Source: Eubacteriales bacterium mix99 (GTDB taxonomy: Bacteria > Bacillota > Clostridia > Caldicoprobacterales > DTU083). From it: a stretch of 64,000 bases of DNA. The notes beneath the pieces are model-generated. The model ran no database searches and was not told the DNA's origin. It worked only from the letters and a program-made list of their open reading frames with translations. Below are positions 8,203 to 16,597 of this stretch, piece after piece; the first letter of the stretch is position 1, and each line of letters starts with the position of its first letter. Where the stretch lies: contig CP121690.1 of NCBI GenBank assembly GCA_038396605.1, positions 2,202,500 to 2,266,499 of the forward strand, written 5' to 3'. A program made the translations under genes and the position numbers.

Positions 8203-9993
8203 CTACTTTTCATTATCCGTTTCATCGAATATGGGCAAGAATGTCTGGGATGGTCCGTCCACCAGCCCCTTGTCGGAAAGGAGGGTCCCCGGCAGGACAA
8301 CCAAAGCCAGTGAGGTAATCCTGGGAAATACATTCTTCCCGCCGCTGACTTTGCAAATGGCCTGGATTGCCTGACCCACCTCAACAGCCAGCTGTTCCAC
8401 CGGCAGGGGAGACATCAGTCCGGCGACCGGAAGAGCCGCTGTGGCCAGGGCCGAGCCATCGGAAACGACCGTAATCCCGCCGCCTGTTCGGCACAGTTCC
8501 CTCGCTGCTGCACAGGCATCCTCCGGATTTTTGTAAACCACGCAGAAATTATGCGAATCGTGGGAGATGGTTGAGGCGATGGCTCCATGCACCAGGCCAA
8601 AGTCCCGTACGACTGCAATGGTCCGGTCTCCGCTTCCGTGACGGTTGCAAACAGCGGCAAACGCCAGATCCGGGTCCTTGCTGATGTCCACTTTCCCATC
8701 CTGAATGGGCAGCGTTTCCCAGACGGCTTTGTTGAAGGCTCCGCCCTTGTATTTGCTTACGATCACATTGGTCCGGACGCTTCCCGTTTTTCCATCCGGC
8801 GCGTGCAGCACAAAGTCTTCCGGAGAGGTAATGCGGTCCATATGCATGGTGTTGGGGAAAGAATGGGGTTTCTTTTCTTCCCATTCCCGGGGAATGTATT
8901 TTCCGTGCTCTGCCGTCAGCTGCCCCTGGGTGAATACAGCAAGGGGCTTTTCACCGTCCAGATCTTTTACCAACTGCATATCGGCAATATAACCGGGGCA
9001 AATCGCTCCCAGATCGGAAAAGCCATACTCACGCGCCGCATTCAGCGTGGCAAACCGGATGGCATCGATGGGATCGGTGCCCAGCCTGATGGCTTTCCGG
9101 ACCACACGGTTCATATGACCGGTCTCCAGAATATCCCTGGCATGGACATCATCGGTACAGAAGGAGACGAAATCGGTATAGCGCATCCCTTTGATTCCTT
9201 GAAGGGATTCCTCGAGAAAGTCGGACAGGGAGCTGGACTTCATATTGACATGCATTCCGGCACGCAGCTTCTGTCTGCACTCCTCAGGGAAACGGCATTC
9301 GTGATCGCTGATGGGGCCGGCGGTGGTGTAGGCCTGCATGTCTTTTCCCATCACGCCGGGAGCATGTCCCTGCAGGAATACATCACGCTTCAGACCTTCT
9401 GCCAAAATATCGTGCATCCGCTTTTCATCTTTTATTACATTGACATAGTCCATGACTTCTGCAATGCCGATCACACCGGGGGTATCCAGCAGATCTGCAA
9501 TCTCTTCCGCATGGAAAGCAGCTCCGCCTCCCTCCAGTGCCGGAACGGAGGGGACACAGGACGGGGCCAGAACATATTGGCGCAAAGGCGTATTTTTGGC
9601 GTTTTCCAGCATGAACTTCACGCCCTCAATTCCCATGACATTGCCAATCTCGTGAGGATCGGTTACGACGGTGGTTGTCCCCCATGGAAGGACTGCCCTG
9701 GCAAATTGCTCCGGGATCATCATTGTACTTTCCACATGCATATGCGTATCAATGAAACCGGGGATCAGGTATGCACCGTTTCCCTTATAAGTGGTTTTGC
9801 TTTTCCGGTCATTGGTTTCTCCTTTTTCCCGGACCCGGACAATCATCCCGTCCAAAACATCCACGGAAGCAGGATAGATCTCACCGGTTACGACATTCAA
9901 CAGCCGTACATTTTCGATGGTCAGGTCGCATGGGATTTTTCCCATGGTGGCTGCGACCAGACGGCTTCTGCTTTTTTGCTTTGCAATTCTCAA
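8203..9993 (-). CDS. ade: Adenine deaminase
   Basis: 596 residues, typical for bacterial Ade. It hydrolyses adenine to hypoxanthine and ammonia in the cytoplasm. The amidohydrolase metal site appears as 'GFIDTHMHVESTMM' (about residue 78) and 'TTVVTDPHEIGNVMG'; the C-terminal adenine deaminase domain includes 'SHDSHNFCVVYKNPEDA'. I chose TTG 9993 because it follows GGAGGAG at good spacing. It is the first gene after the purine riboswitch and a terminator in the leader, and is followed by a purine permease. The pair forms an adenine salvage operon feeding hypoxanthine phosphoribosyltransferase. Confidence 0.95.
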   Translation of the reverse strand: MRIAKQKSRSRLVAATMGKIPCDLTIENVRLLNVVTGEIYPASVDVLDGMIVRVREKGETNDRKSKTTYKGNGAYLIPGFIDTHMHVESTMMIPEQFARAVLPWGTTTVVTDPHEIGNVMGIEGVKFMLENAKNTPLRQYVLAPSCVPSVPALEGGGAAFHAEEIADLLDTPGVIGIAEVMDYVNVIKDEKRMHDILAEGLKRDVFLQGHAPGVMGKDMQAYTTAGPISDHECRFPEECRQKLRAGMHVNMKSSSLSDFLEESLQGIKGMRYTDFVSFCTDDVHARDILETGHMNRVVRKAIRLGTDPIDAIRFATLNAAREYGFSDLGAICPGYIADMQLVKDLDGEKPLAVFTQGQLTAEHGKYIPREWEEKKPHSFPNTMHMDRITSPEDFVLHAPDGKTGSVRTNVIVSKYKGGAFNKAVWETLPIQDGKVDISKDPDLAFAAVCNRHGSGDRTIAVVRDFGLVHGAIASTISHDSHNFCVVYKNPEDACAAARELCRTGGGITVVSDGSALATAALPVAGLMSPLPVEQLAVEVGQAIQAICKVSGGKNVFPRITSLALVVLPGTLLSDKGLVDGPSQTFLPIFDETDNEK

Positions 9994-10035
9994 ACGGTAT
10001 CTCCTCCAATTTATGAAAATAAAAAAAACAAATAA

Positions 10036-10072
10036 AAAAAGACAAGGTATCGTGTTCCTTGTCTTTTCATTC
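10036..10072 (-). terminator. Leader terminator in front of ade
   Basis: On the minus strand AAAAGACAAGG pairs with CCTTGTCTTTT around a 9-base loop and runs into a long T tract. It lies about 45-80 bases before the ade start, and about 200 bases downstream of the riboswitch aptamer, so it is the probable expression platform. Confidence 0.85.
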
Positions 10073-10269
10073 CCGGCATTATGCTACCACGGATTCCACA
10101 AAACGATTCTGCCTGTATCAAAGCAATCTGTCCGATGCCTTGGCAAGCAAAACATATCGATATGCCATACAGAAAATAGAGTCCCAAAACGTGAAGGATA
10201 TATCTGTATCCATCGATACAAAATTGCAGGATTCTCCATGAGTATCTTCATGCAATACGAAAAAGAACA
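10073..10269 (-). other. Long linker between purine aptamer and leader terminator
   Basis: About 197 bases without a convincing gene. On the minus strand it holds several small alternative hairpins, for example GTATC/GATAC with a 4-base loop, GGATA/TATCC overlapping it, and the palindrome CATATCGATATG. It may act as an unusually long antiterminator region. I see no second aptamer here. Confidence 0.45.
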
Positions 10270-10338
10270 CCATAGCGTAGGCAATTTACGGTTGCCACGT
10301 AGAAACTTCCACACCGTATTAGTGGACTTATATGGGTA
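10268..10338 (-). ncRNA. Purine riboswitch aptamer, guanine/hypoxanthine class
   Basis: Minus-strand RNA starting near 10335. P1 CCATA/TATGG is followed by J1/2 (TAA) and P2 (TCCAC/GTGGA). L2 is AATACGG, J2/3 the diagnostic TTTCTAC, and P3 is GGCAA/TTGCC around L3 CCGTAAA. The L2 GG and L3 CC can form the usual loop-loop pairs. The base just before TATGG in J3/1 is C, the position that selects guanine or hypoxanthine rather than adenine (U). P3 seems to carry one bulged U. The position ahead of ade and a purine permease fits. Confidence 0.87.
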
Positions 10339-10374
10339 TCAACTCTTCGACAATATTCACTTTTTATAAATCAA

Positions 10375-10403
10375 ATTATAACATCCCCGGGGGATAAAAT
10401 CAA
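10375..10403 (-). promoter_or_regulatory. Promoter of the riboswitch-ade operon
   Basis: On the minus strand TTGATT (10403-10398), 17-base spacer, TATAAT (10380-10375), about 40 bases before the riboswitch aptamer. The spacer contains the palindrome TCCCCCGGGGA. Confidence 0.75.
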
Positions 10404-10473
10404 CCAGTTTAATCATGGAATTAATTGTAAGTTAGTAAGCAAAAAACTTTAAAGGATAAGCGCAAAAGAGAGA

Positions 10474-10501
10474 ATAGGTCCATAAAGGACTATGTTTTTT
10501 T
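10474..10501 (+). terminator. Hairpin with T run upstream of rubrerythrin (terminator or attenuator)
   Basis: ATAG-g-TCC (10474-10481) pairs with GGACTAT (10487-10493) around a 5-base loop and is followed by seven T (10495-10501). No plus-strand gene precedes it closely, so it may attenuate rubrerythrin transcription. Direction is supported by the T run on the plus strand. Confidence 0.5.
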
Positions 10502-10567
10502 GTCTTTGTTTAAACCGGACCATTGTGGTTATCTATTAGATATCAACAATGAAGGAGGAAACAGAAT

Positions 10568-11107
10568 ATGAATTTAAAAGGGAGCAAAACAGAGAAGAAT
10601 CTTCAGGCAGCGTTTGCCGGGGAATCCCAGGCAAGGAACAAATATACCTTCTTTGCATCTCAGGCGAAAAAGGACGGATATCAGCAGATCGGGGCAATTT
10701 TTGAGGAAACAGCCGGCAATGAAAAGGAGCACGCAAAGATCTGGTATAAAATCCTGAATGGCGGCGGGATGGGATCCACGGAGGAAAATCTGAAGATCGC
10801 AGCTGAAGGGGAACATGGTGAATGGACAAGCATGTACAAAGGCTTTGCCGAGGAAGCAAAGGCGGAGGGCTTTGATAAAATTGCGGAGTTGTTTGAGAAA
10901 GTCGGAGAGATTGAGAAGGAACATGATGAGCGCTATCAGAAGCTCCTGAAAGCCCTTCAGAACAATACGGTTTTTGAGAAGGACGGGGAAGTATATTGGA
11001 AATGCCGGAACTGCGGGTATATCTACAAGGGGAAATTCCCGCCGGAAGTATGCCCTGTATGCAGTCATCCGAAGTCTTTCTTTGAGCTGAAAGCAGAGAA
11101 TTACTGA
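10568..11107 (+). CDS. rbr: Rubrerythrin
   Basis: 179 residues. The N-terminal ferritin-like four-helix domain (about 5-135) carries the di-iron ligand motifs 'FAGESQARNKY', 'FEETAGNEKEHA' and 'EVGEIEKEHDERY'-type repeats. A rubredoxin-like FeS4 domain follows (about 143-178) with CRNCGY and CPVCSH. It reduces hydrogen peroxide to water with electrons from NADH through rubredoxin-type carriers, a standard oxygen defence of anaerobes. The start ATG 10568 follows AAGGAGG. It is monocistronic, with a hairpin/T-run upstream and a strong bidirectional terminator downstream. Confidence 0.95.
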   Translation: MNLKGSKTEKNLQAAFAGESQARNKYTFFASQAKKDGYQQIGAIFEETAGNEKEHAKIWYKILNGGGMGSTEENLKIAAEGEHGEWTSMYKGFAEEAKAEGFDKIAELFEKVGEIEKEHDERYQKLLKALQNNTVFEKDGEVYWKCRNCGYIYKGKFPPEVCPVCSHPKSFFELKAENY

Positions 11108-11189
11108 TATTCGGAATATTCGCATCCGGCTTTTCGTTTTATTTTGGCGAAAAGCGTAGGGATGCTGACAAATGAAGTCCTGTTTAATA

Positions 11190-11235
11190 AAAAGTTGTCT
11201 CAGCGAAGTTTGCAGGCTGAGACAACTTTTTATTT
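11190..11235. terminator. Strong bidirectional terminator between rbr and the nucleoside importer operon
   Basis: AAAAGTTGTCTCAGC (11190-11204) pairs perfectly with GCTGAGACAACTTTT (11216-11230), a 15-bp stem with A/T runs on both sides. It can end rubrerythrin transcripts on the plus strand and the nup operon on the minus strand. Confidence 0.93.
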
Positions 11236-11301
11236 TGGCATTTCAGGAGATTTCCTGTCTGTGAGCTGTTTTGTCTTTCATTTTGTCAGAGGGAGCATCT
11301 G

Positions 11302-12267
11302 CTATCTCTGGCTTTTATCATAGGGAATGCCTTCCGCCCTGGGAGCTCTGGATTTTCCGGAGGTAAAAGCCAGGACGACCATGGTTGCAAGGTAAGGCAG
11401 CATTTTATAATAGGTCTGATTGATGTTCAGGGCCTTCAGGAACGGAATCAGGGAAACAGAATAGGCCAGGGTACGGAGAAAGGCAAAGAACAGGGATGCC
11501 AGGAAAATCCGGATGGGCTTCCATTGCCCGAAAATCATAACCGCCAGTGCCAGGAAACCGAAGCCGGCCACGCCGGTATGCCCGTTGGTGTTTCCGTCCA
11601 TTACTCCCACAGCGTAAAAAAAGCCGCCAATTCCTCCAAGTATACCGGAAATACCGACGCCTGCATGCCGCATGAGCATCACATTGATGCCGACGGAGTC
11701 CGCCGCATGGGGATGTTCGCCGCAGGCACGGAGACGCAAGGCAAATCGGGTTTTATAGAAAAGGATGGTGGATAGCACCAGGAACACGATGCCAATGGGG
11801 ACGGTAAGATAGGTATTTTGGAAAAACAATTTTCCGACGGCCGGTATCTCCCCCAGATGCGGTACCTTCCGAATATAAAAATTTATGTCGGTGGTTACGC
11901 CGTCGCTGTTGAAATACATTTTTGAGAACAGCAGGACGACAGCGGGGATCAGCATGTTCAGAGCCGTTCCGGTAATGGTCTGATCTGCCCGCAGGTTCAC
12001 GGCAGCCAGGGACAGCAGCATGGAATACAGGAATCCGAAGACAGCCGCCACCATCATTCCGAGCAGGAGGATCAGCTGCGCATTCATCCCGGTTTCCTGA
12101 ACGGAGTAGACAAAGAGGCAGCCGGTAAAGGCGCCCACCAGCATAATTCCTTCCAGAGCAATGTTGATGACTCCGCTGTGCTCGCTGAACATGCCGCCAA
12201 GTGCCACCAGGAGCAGCGGAATCGCTACCGGAAGGGTGCCTTGAACCAGATAATACAGGGTATCCAA
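11302..12267 (-). CDS. nupQ: Nucleoside ABC transporter permease (NupQ-like)
   Basis: 321 residues with 8-10 hydrophobic segments of the BPD_transp_2 family. Features include 'LVALGGMFSEHSGVINIALEG' near the N terminus and the conserved 'LRACGEHPHAADSVGIN' cytoplasmic loop that contacts the ATPase. Start TTG 12267 follows GGAGGAG at normal spacing. It is the last gene of a four-gene operon (BMP lipoprotein, ATPase, two permeases) that matches the B. subtilis nupNOPQ and Lactococcus bmpA-nupABC nucleoside importers. Symbol by similarity. Confidence 0.88.
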   Translation of the reverse strand: MDTLYYLVQGTLPVAIPLLLVALGGMFSEHSGVINIALEGIMLVGAFTGCLFVYSVQETGMNAQLILLLGMMVAAVFGFLYSMLLSLAAVNLRADQTITGTALNMLIPAVVLLFSKMYFNSDGVTTDINFYIRKVPHLGEIPAVGKLFFQNTYLTVPIGIVFLVLSTILFYKTRFALRLRACGEHPHAADSVGINVMLMRHAGVGISGILGGIGGFFYAVGVMDGNTNGHTGVAGFGFLALAVMIFGQWKPIRIFLASLFFAFLRTLAYSVSLIPFLKALNINQTYYKMLPYLATMVVLAFTSGKSRAPRAEGIPYDKSQR

Positions 12268-12269
12268 AA

Positions 12270-13427
12270 TTATATCTCCTCCTTCCGGACCGACTCACCG
12301 GATGAATTTGTACCCGGGATCCTGCCGGCACGGCTGTTTTCCGCTTTCTTGCCCCGCCGTTTTTGAAACATTCTGCCGATGGCTGTGTTCATCAGCATGG
12401 CAAAGGCGGAAAAATAGATAATGACGGCGATTACAATATCAATGATCTCCGGCTTATAGCCATACAGGCTTGCCATGGTACCGCCGCGCTGGATATGGGA
12501 AATAAACAAGGCGGAAAAAATGATCCCGATGGGACTGGAATTTCCAAGCAGGGCGACGGCGATTCCGTTGAAACCGTTGGAGGCAATCACGTTGATTGGC
12601 TCATAAGTCATGCTGCTTCCCGAAATGGTGGATGGTGCCAGAATGGAAAAGGCTCCTCCCATTCCTGCCAGGGCTCCGGCAATGGCCATTGTCGTGATGA
12701 TGTTGCGCTTTCCATTCATGCCGGCGTAAACGCTGGCATATTGATTGAAGCCCGTTGCCTTCAGTTCATAGCCAAAAATGGTTTTGTTCAGTACAATATA
12801 TAAAAGTATGGCCAATGCAACGGCGATGAGAACCGAGATGTTGGCATTGGAATTTGGGATGCCCAGGGAAGGAATCTGCGCGGAGCCAGGCAGATAAGCC
12901 GTTCGTGTTTTCGAAGAAACATACATAACGGAATTCCCCCGGATCAGCATGTCCACCAGGTACATGCCGATATAGTTGAACATGATGGAGGTAATGACCT
13001 CATTTACATTGAGCAAGGCCTTGAAAAGCCCTGGAATCAGCCCCCAGAGCAGCCCGCCGGCCATACCTGCCAGAATACAGACCAGCCAATGGATCTCTTT
13101 CGGCATGTCCCACATAAATCCCGCATAGAGGGCAAAGAACATTCCCATGGTATACTGACCGGAAGCGCCGATGTTGAACAGACCCATTTTGAAAGCAAAG
13201 CCCACTGCCAGACCGGTCATTAAAATAGGCGTCGCAAAGTACAGCACATCACCGATTCGTTGAAAGCCGCTGGTCAATACGGTGAAAAAACCCGGAAGGG
13301 CATTTGTCGGGCTTGCGAAAGCCATAACGAGGAGGCCGAACAGAAGGCCCATGAGAATGGCCAGCAGTGCAGCCGTAAAGGAGGAGAAACTTTTGCTTTT
13401 TCCTGGCTTGCTCCAATCAAATCGCAT
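12270..13427 (-). CDS. nupP: Nucleoside ABC transporter permease (NupP-like)
   Basis: 385 residues, BPD_transp_2 family, with about ten membrane segments and the coupling loop 'LKATGFNQYASVYAGMNGKR'. 'FNIGASGQYTMGMFFA' is a typical NupP/RbsC-family signature. ATG 13427 lies inside the end of the ATPase gene (11-base overlap) after AAGGAGA, so the two are translationally coupled. Its stop is 2 bases before the next permease start. With NupQ it forms the heterodimeric membrane channel. Confidence 0.9.
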   Translation of the reverse strand: MRFDWSKPGKSKSFSSFTAALLAILMGLLFGLLVMAFASPTNALPGFFTVLTSGFQRIGDVLYFATPILMTGLAVGFAFKMGLFNIGASGQYTMGMFFALYAGFMWDMPKEIHWLVCILAGMAGGLLWGLIPGLFKALLNVNEVITSIMFNYIGMYLVDMLIRGNSVMYVSSKTRTAYLPGSAQIPSLGIPNSNANISVLIAVALAILLYIVLNKTIFGYELKATGFNQYASVYAGMNGKRNIITTMAIAGALAGMGGAFSILAPSTISGSSMTYEPINVIASNGFNGIAVALLGNSSPIGIIFSALFISHIQRGGTMASLYGYKPEIIDIVIAVIIYFSAFAMLMNTAIGRMFQKRRGKKAENSRAGRIPGTNSSGESVRKEEI

Positions 13428-14964
13428 AATCCATCTCCTTTGCCGTGTTGCGTTTGGCGCCTGACATATACAGGCCCAGTTCTGAAACGGTAACGGACTT
13501 CGGATTCAGATCGCCGACGATTTCTCCTTCGTACATGACAAGAATGCGGTCGCTTAAATCCATCACCTCATCCAGGTCATAGGAAACCAGCAGAATTGCT
13601 TTTCCGGCATCCCGCTCTGCCACCAGTTGCCTGTGGATATATTCAACAGCGCCGATGTCCATGCCCCGGGTGGGCTGAACTGCCACCAGCAGCTCATGAT
13701 CCTTGTCCATTTCCCGGGCAACGATTGTCTTCTGCTGATTGCCTCCCGACATGCTGCGCATCATGGCAACCGGCCCCTGTCCGCTTCGGATATCGTACTG
13801 TGCGATCAATTTTTCGGCATAGGAACGGATCGGCTTCTTTTTTATCAGGCCCCCATGCTGGAATTCTGTCTCCCAGTAACGCTGCAGGATCAGATTTTCC
13901 TCCAGGGTGTAATCCAGCACCAGACCATATTTCTGCCGGTCCTCCGGGATATGACTCATTCCCGACCGGGATCGGGTGCGGATATTGGCTTTTGTAATAT
14001 CCCTTCCGCAGAGCCGGATGGTGCCGCTGCTGAGCTTTCCCAAACCGGTCAGGGCAGAAATGAATTCTGTCTGTCCGTTTCCGTCGATCCCTGCAAGGCA
14101 TACAATTTCACCGGCCCGAACCTCGAAGGATACGTTCTTTACCGCATTGTTCCTGTGAACTTCGGAAGGTGCGGTAACATGGTTCACAGAGAGTACCGTG
14201 CTGCCGGGCCGGGCTGCTTCCTTTTCCACCGTGGAGCTGACATTTCGTCCAACCATCATTTGAGACAGCTCTTCCCTGGATGTTTTTGGAATCTCCACGG
14301 TGCCGACGCATTTTCCCATGCGCAGTACTGTACAGCGATCCGCTACCGCCATGATTTCATTCAGTTTATGGGTGATGAACAAAATGGATTTGCCGGACCG
14401 GGCAAATTTCCGCATAATCTCCATGAGATCATTGATTTCCTGGGGAGTCAGAACGGCAGTTGGTTCGTCAAAGATCAGAATATCATTGTTTCGGTACAGC
14501 ATCTTCAATATTTCCACTCTTTGCTGCATGCCCACTGTTGTTTTTTCAATCTGTGCATCCGGATTCACTTCCAATCCATATTCCCCGCTCAGTTTCAAAA
14601 CCCTTTCCCTGGCTTCTTTTTTTTGCAGGAAGCCCATTTTGCAGGGCTCCACTCCCAGAATGATGTTCTCCAGGACCGTGAAGACCTCCACCAGCCTGAA
14701 GTGCTGATGTACCATGCCAATGCCCAGGGCGTTGGCATCATTGGGGCTGTTGATCCGGACGGCTTTTCCGTTTTTCCGGATTTCTCCCCCTTCTGCCTGG
14801 TACAGCCCGAACAGCACACTCATCAGGGTGGATTTACCGGCACCGTTCTCTCCCAGCAATGCATGAATTTCACCTTTCTTCAGACGGAGGGTAATATCAT
14901 CGTTTGCAACGATGCCGGGAAATCTCTTCGTGATATGGAGCATTTCGATAATATAGTCTTCCAT
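13417..14964 (-). CDS. nupO: Nucleoside ABC transporter ATP-binding protein (tandem domains)
   Basis: 515 residues with two fused nucleotide-binding domains, as in RbsA/XylG/NupO. The first has Walker A 'GENGAGKST' (about 37-45) and Walker B 'ILIFDEPTAVLTP'. The second has the degenerate loop 'GIDGNGQTEF', signature 'MSGGNQQK' and 'LLVAVQPTRGMDIGA' in place of a standard Walker B glutamate. Only the first domain is likely to be fully competent for hydrolysis, the usual asymmetry in this family. Start ATG 14964 follows AAGGGG; the BMP gene ends 27 bases upstream. Confidence 0.93.
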   Translation of the reverse strand: MEDYIIEMLHITKRFPGIVANDDITLRLKKGEIHALLGENGAGKSTLMSVLFGLYQAEGGEIRKNGKAVRINSPNDANALGIGMVHQHFRLVEVFTVLENIILGVEPCKMGFLQKKEARERVLKLSGEYGLEVNPDAQIEKTTVGMQQRVEILKMLYRNNDILIFDEPTAVLTPQEINDLMEIMRKFARSGKSILFITHKLNEIMAVADRCTVLRMGKCVGTVEIPKTSREELSQMMVGRNVSSTVEKEAARPGSTVLSVNHVTAPSEVHRNNAVKNVSFEVRAGEIVCLAGIDGNGQTEFISALTGLGKLSSGTIRLCGRDITKANIRTRSRSGMSHIPEDRQKYGLVLDYTLEENLILQRYWETEFQHGGLIKKKPIRSYAEKLIAQYDIRSGQGPVAMMRSMSGGNQQKTIVAREMDKDHELLVAVQPTRGMDIGAVEYIHRQLVAERDAGKAILLVSYDLDEVMDLSDRILVMYEGEIVGDLNPKSVTVSELGLYMSGAKRNTAKEMDYAI

Positions 14965-14991
14965 AGCGACCCCTTTTTCCTTGTCGTATTC

Positions 14992-16155
14992 CTATCTTAC
15001 TTCCACGGTGACTTTTTTCAGATTCAGGCCGCTGGTCAGTTCTTCCGCAGTGGCATATCCGTCGGCATCGGCAACATCGATGGTCCGGACAGGTTTCACA
15101 TCGCCGTTCTTCAAGGTTGCAAACACTTTTTCATAGTCTTCCTCTGTAAACTTGTTGAACCGATCAAAAGCATCGGCTTTTTTGTCCCCGATTACCGTCG
15201 TGGGAAGTCCCACTCCGTCATTGGTTGCATCGAAGGTTGTGGTTTTGCCGCCGAAATCATCCCAACTGTCCGTCTTGTAAATGGACTCCAGCACCTGCTT
15301 CACGGAAGAGCCCAGACCTTTCATGGCTGACGTGATGACCATATCGCTGTCATACCTCTGATCCACATCCACACCAATCATTTTTTTATTCGCTTCGGAG
15401 GCAGCCGCAATTACGCTCTTGCCGACGGAACCGCCACAGCCGAAGATGACCTCCGTTCCTTCCTGATACATGGTCTTTGCGGTAGCTTTATTGGTATCGG
15501 TCTCCGCAAAATCGCCGGTATAGTGATAGGTAACGGAAACGGCACCGTCCTTCATTCCCAGATCCTCTGTTGCGGCTTCCGCCCCCTGCAGATATCCGTA
15601 TCCGAAAGCCTGTACAGGCGGCACTGGCATTCCGCCGACGAATCCAAGACTGGTATAACCATCCTGGACGGCAGCGTATCCTACCAGATAACCGGATTGT
15701 TCCTCTGCATACACAACGCTGGCCACATTGGATTTGGTTTCGTAATTCTGGTCCGGATCGTGGGGAGAACCATCCAAAAGGATGAATTTCACTTTGGGGT
15801 ATTTCGTCTGTGCTTCGTAAATCGGCACTTCAAACAGGTAGCCGGGCGTTACGACCACCTTGGCGCCGCCGGTGACTGCCAGGTCGATGGCTGCCAGATA
15901 GCCGGCATCAGATGCTTCCTCGGGTTTGAAATATTTTGCCTTGACATTGTTTTTTTCGGAAAAAGCGGTTACGCCTTCCCAGGAACCCTGATTGAAAGAT
16001 TTGTCGTCAATGTTTCCTTTGTCCGTAATCAGTGCAATTTCATACTTTCCGGATTTTCCGGAACCGCCGGTTTGGCTGGAACAGCCTGTGGAGAGAGTAA
16101 ATACAAGCAGAGACATCAGTACAAGAGCCAGTGTTCTTTTCACAGTTCTTTTCAT
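14992..16155 (-). CDS. nupN: BMP-family nucleoside-binding lipoprotein
   Basis: 387 residues. A lipoprotein signal ends in 'LSTGC' (Cys about 25), followed by a BMP/Med domain: 'EIALITDKGNIDDKSFNQGSW' is the family hallmark and 'IFGCGGSVGKSVIAAA' the hinge region. BmpA/PnrA-type proteins bind purine or pyrimidine nucleosides outside the membrane for an ABC importer. It is the first gene of the operon, with its promoter about 60 bases upstream. The insertion sequence ends just upstream of that promoter and leaves it intact. Confidence 0.92.
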   Translation of the reverse strand: MKRTVKRTLALVLMSLLVFTLSTGCSSQTGGSGKSGKYEIALITDKGNIDDKSFNQGSWEGVTAFSEKNNVKAKYFKPEEASDAGYLAAIDLAVTGGAKVVVTPGYLFEVPIYEAQTKYPKVKFILLDGSPHDPDQNYETKSNVASVVYAEEQSGYLVGYAAVQDGYTSLGFVGGMPVPPVQAFGYGYLQGAEAATEDLGMKDGAVSVTYHYTGDFAETDTNKATAKTMYQEGTEVIFGCGGSVGKSVIAAASEANKKMIGVDVDQRYDSDMVITSAMKGLGSSVKQVLESIYKTDSWDDFGGKTTTFDATNDGVGLPTTVIGDKKADAFDRFNKFTEEDYEKVFATLKNGDVKPVRTIDVADADGYATAEELTSGLNLKKVTVEVR

Positions 16156-16212
16156 TGATATTTCCCCCTAAATGATTTTAAAATTGTGGTAGAGTATCTG
16201 TTGTCAAATGAT

Positions 16213-16241
16213 ATTCTATCATTATCAGACAGTTTTAACAA
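16213..16241 (-). promoter_or_regulatory. Promoter of the nucleoside importer operon
   Basis: On the minus strand TTGTTA (16241-16236), 17-base spacer, TAGAAT (16218-16213). The end of the insertion sequence lies only 34 bases upstream of the -35 box. Confidence 0.7.
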
Positions 16242-16372
16242 TTTCCCTGCGCAGAGTGGATAGCGTCAATTTACTGTAGGGAAAGAAAGAATAGAGACAT
16301 CCTGAAATATTCTTACTAGCAACAGTGGTCTTGATTGATTTCATTAATTTTAACAGCAATCAATCTTGTCAG

Positions 16373-16545
16373 CTGCATTTATTCCACGATCTGCTTGACA
16401 ACGAGCCTCTGCCGGTGTGGCTTACGGCAGATGTCGGCAGCAGCCATCTCTAACAGCGGGATAGGCTTTGGAGCGGTTGCTGCCGTACCTCAATGCTACC
16501 ACACCGACTTCTCGTTATCAAGCAGCTTTCGCGGCATAAACGCTT
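16373..16545 (-). ncRNA. Long nested inverted repeat in the 3' part of the insertion sequence (structured RNA candidate)
   Basis: Four paired blocks are nested around one centre: GCATTTATTCCACGA (16375-16389) with the block ending at 16543, CTGCTTGACAACGAG (16391-16405) with CTCGTTATCAAGCAG (16511-16525), CGGTGTGG (16413-16420) with CCACACCG (16499-16506), and CGGCAGCA (16435-16442) with TGCTGCCG (16478-16485). Three of the four outer mismatches become G·U wobble pairs only when read as minus-strand RNA, the transposase strand. A competing short hairpin CTGCCG/CGGCAG overlaps the inner blocks. No coding frame explains this region. Confidence 0.55.
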
Positions 16546-16597
16546 GATCTATGTCGTCCCGGCTATTAAAAACGCCATAACGAGCTTTATGAAGGGC

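Noticed and set aside
8587-10035. 482-codon open frame on the plus strand opposite ade
   Set aside because: It is antisense to a textbook adenine deaminase, has Cys/His/Phe-rich composition, no ribosome binding site and no recognisable domain. A shadow of the real gene.
13627-15330. 567-codon open frame on the plus strand opposite nupO and the end of nupN
   Set aside because: Shadow frame. The opposite strand has perfect ABC ATPase motifs, and this frame crosses two real genes.
16391-16525. Integron attC-like site
   Set aside because: The nested inverted repeat is attC-like in shape, but the core GTTRRRY and its partner are missing, no integrase is near, and the G·U bias points to RNA.
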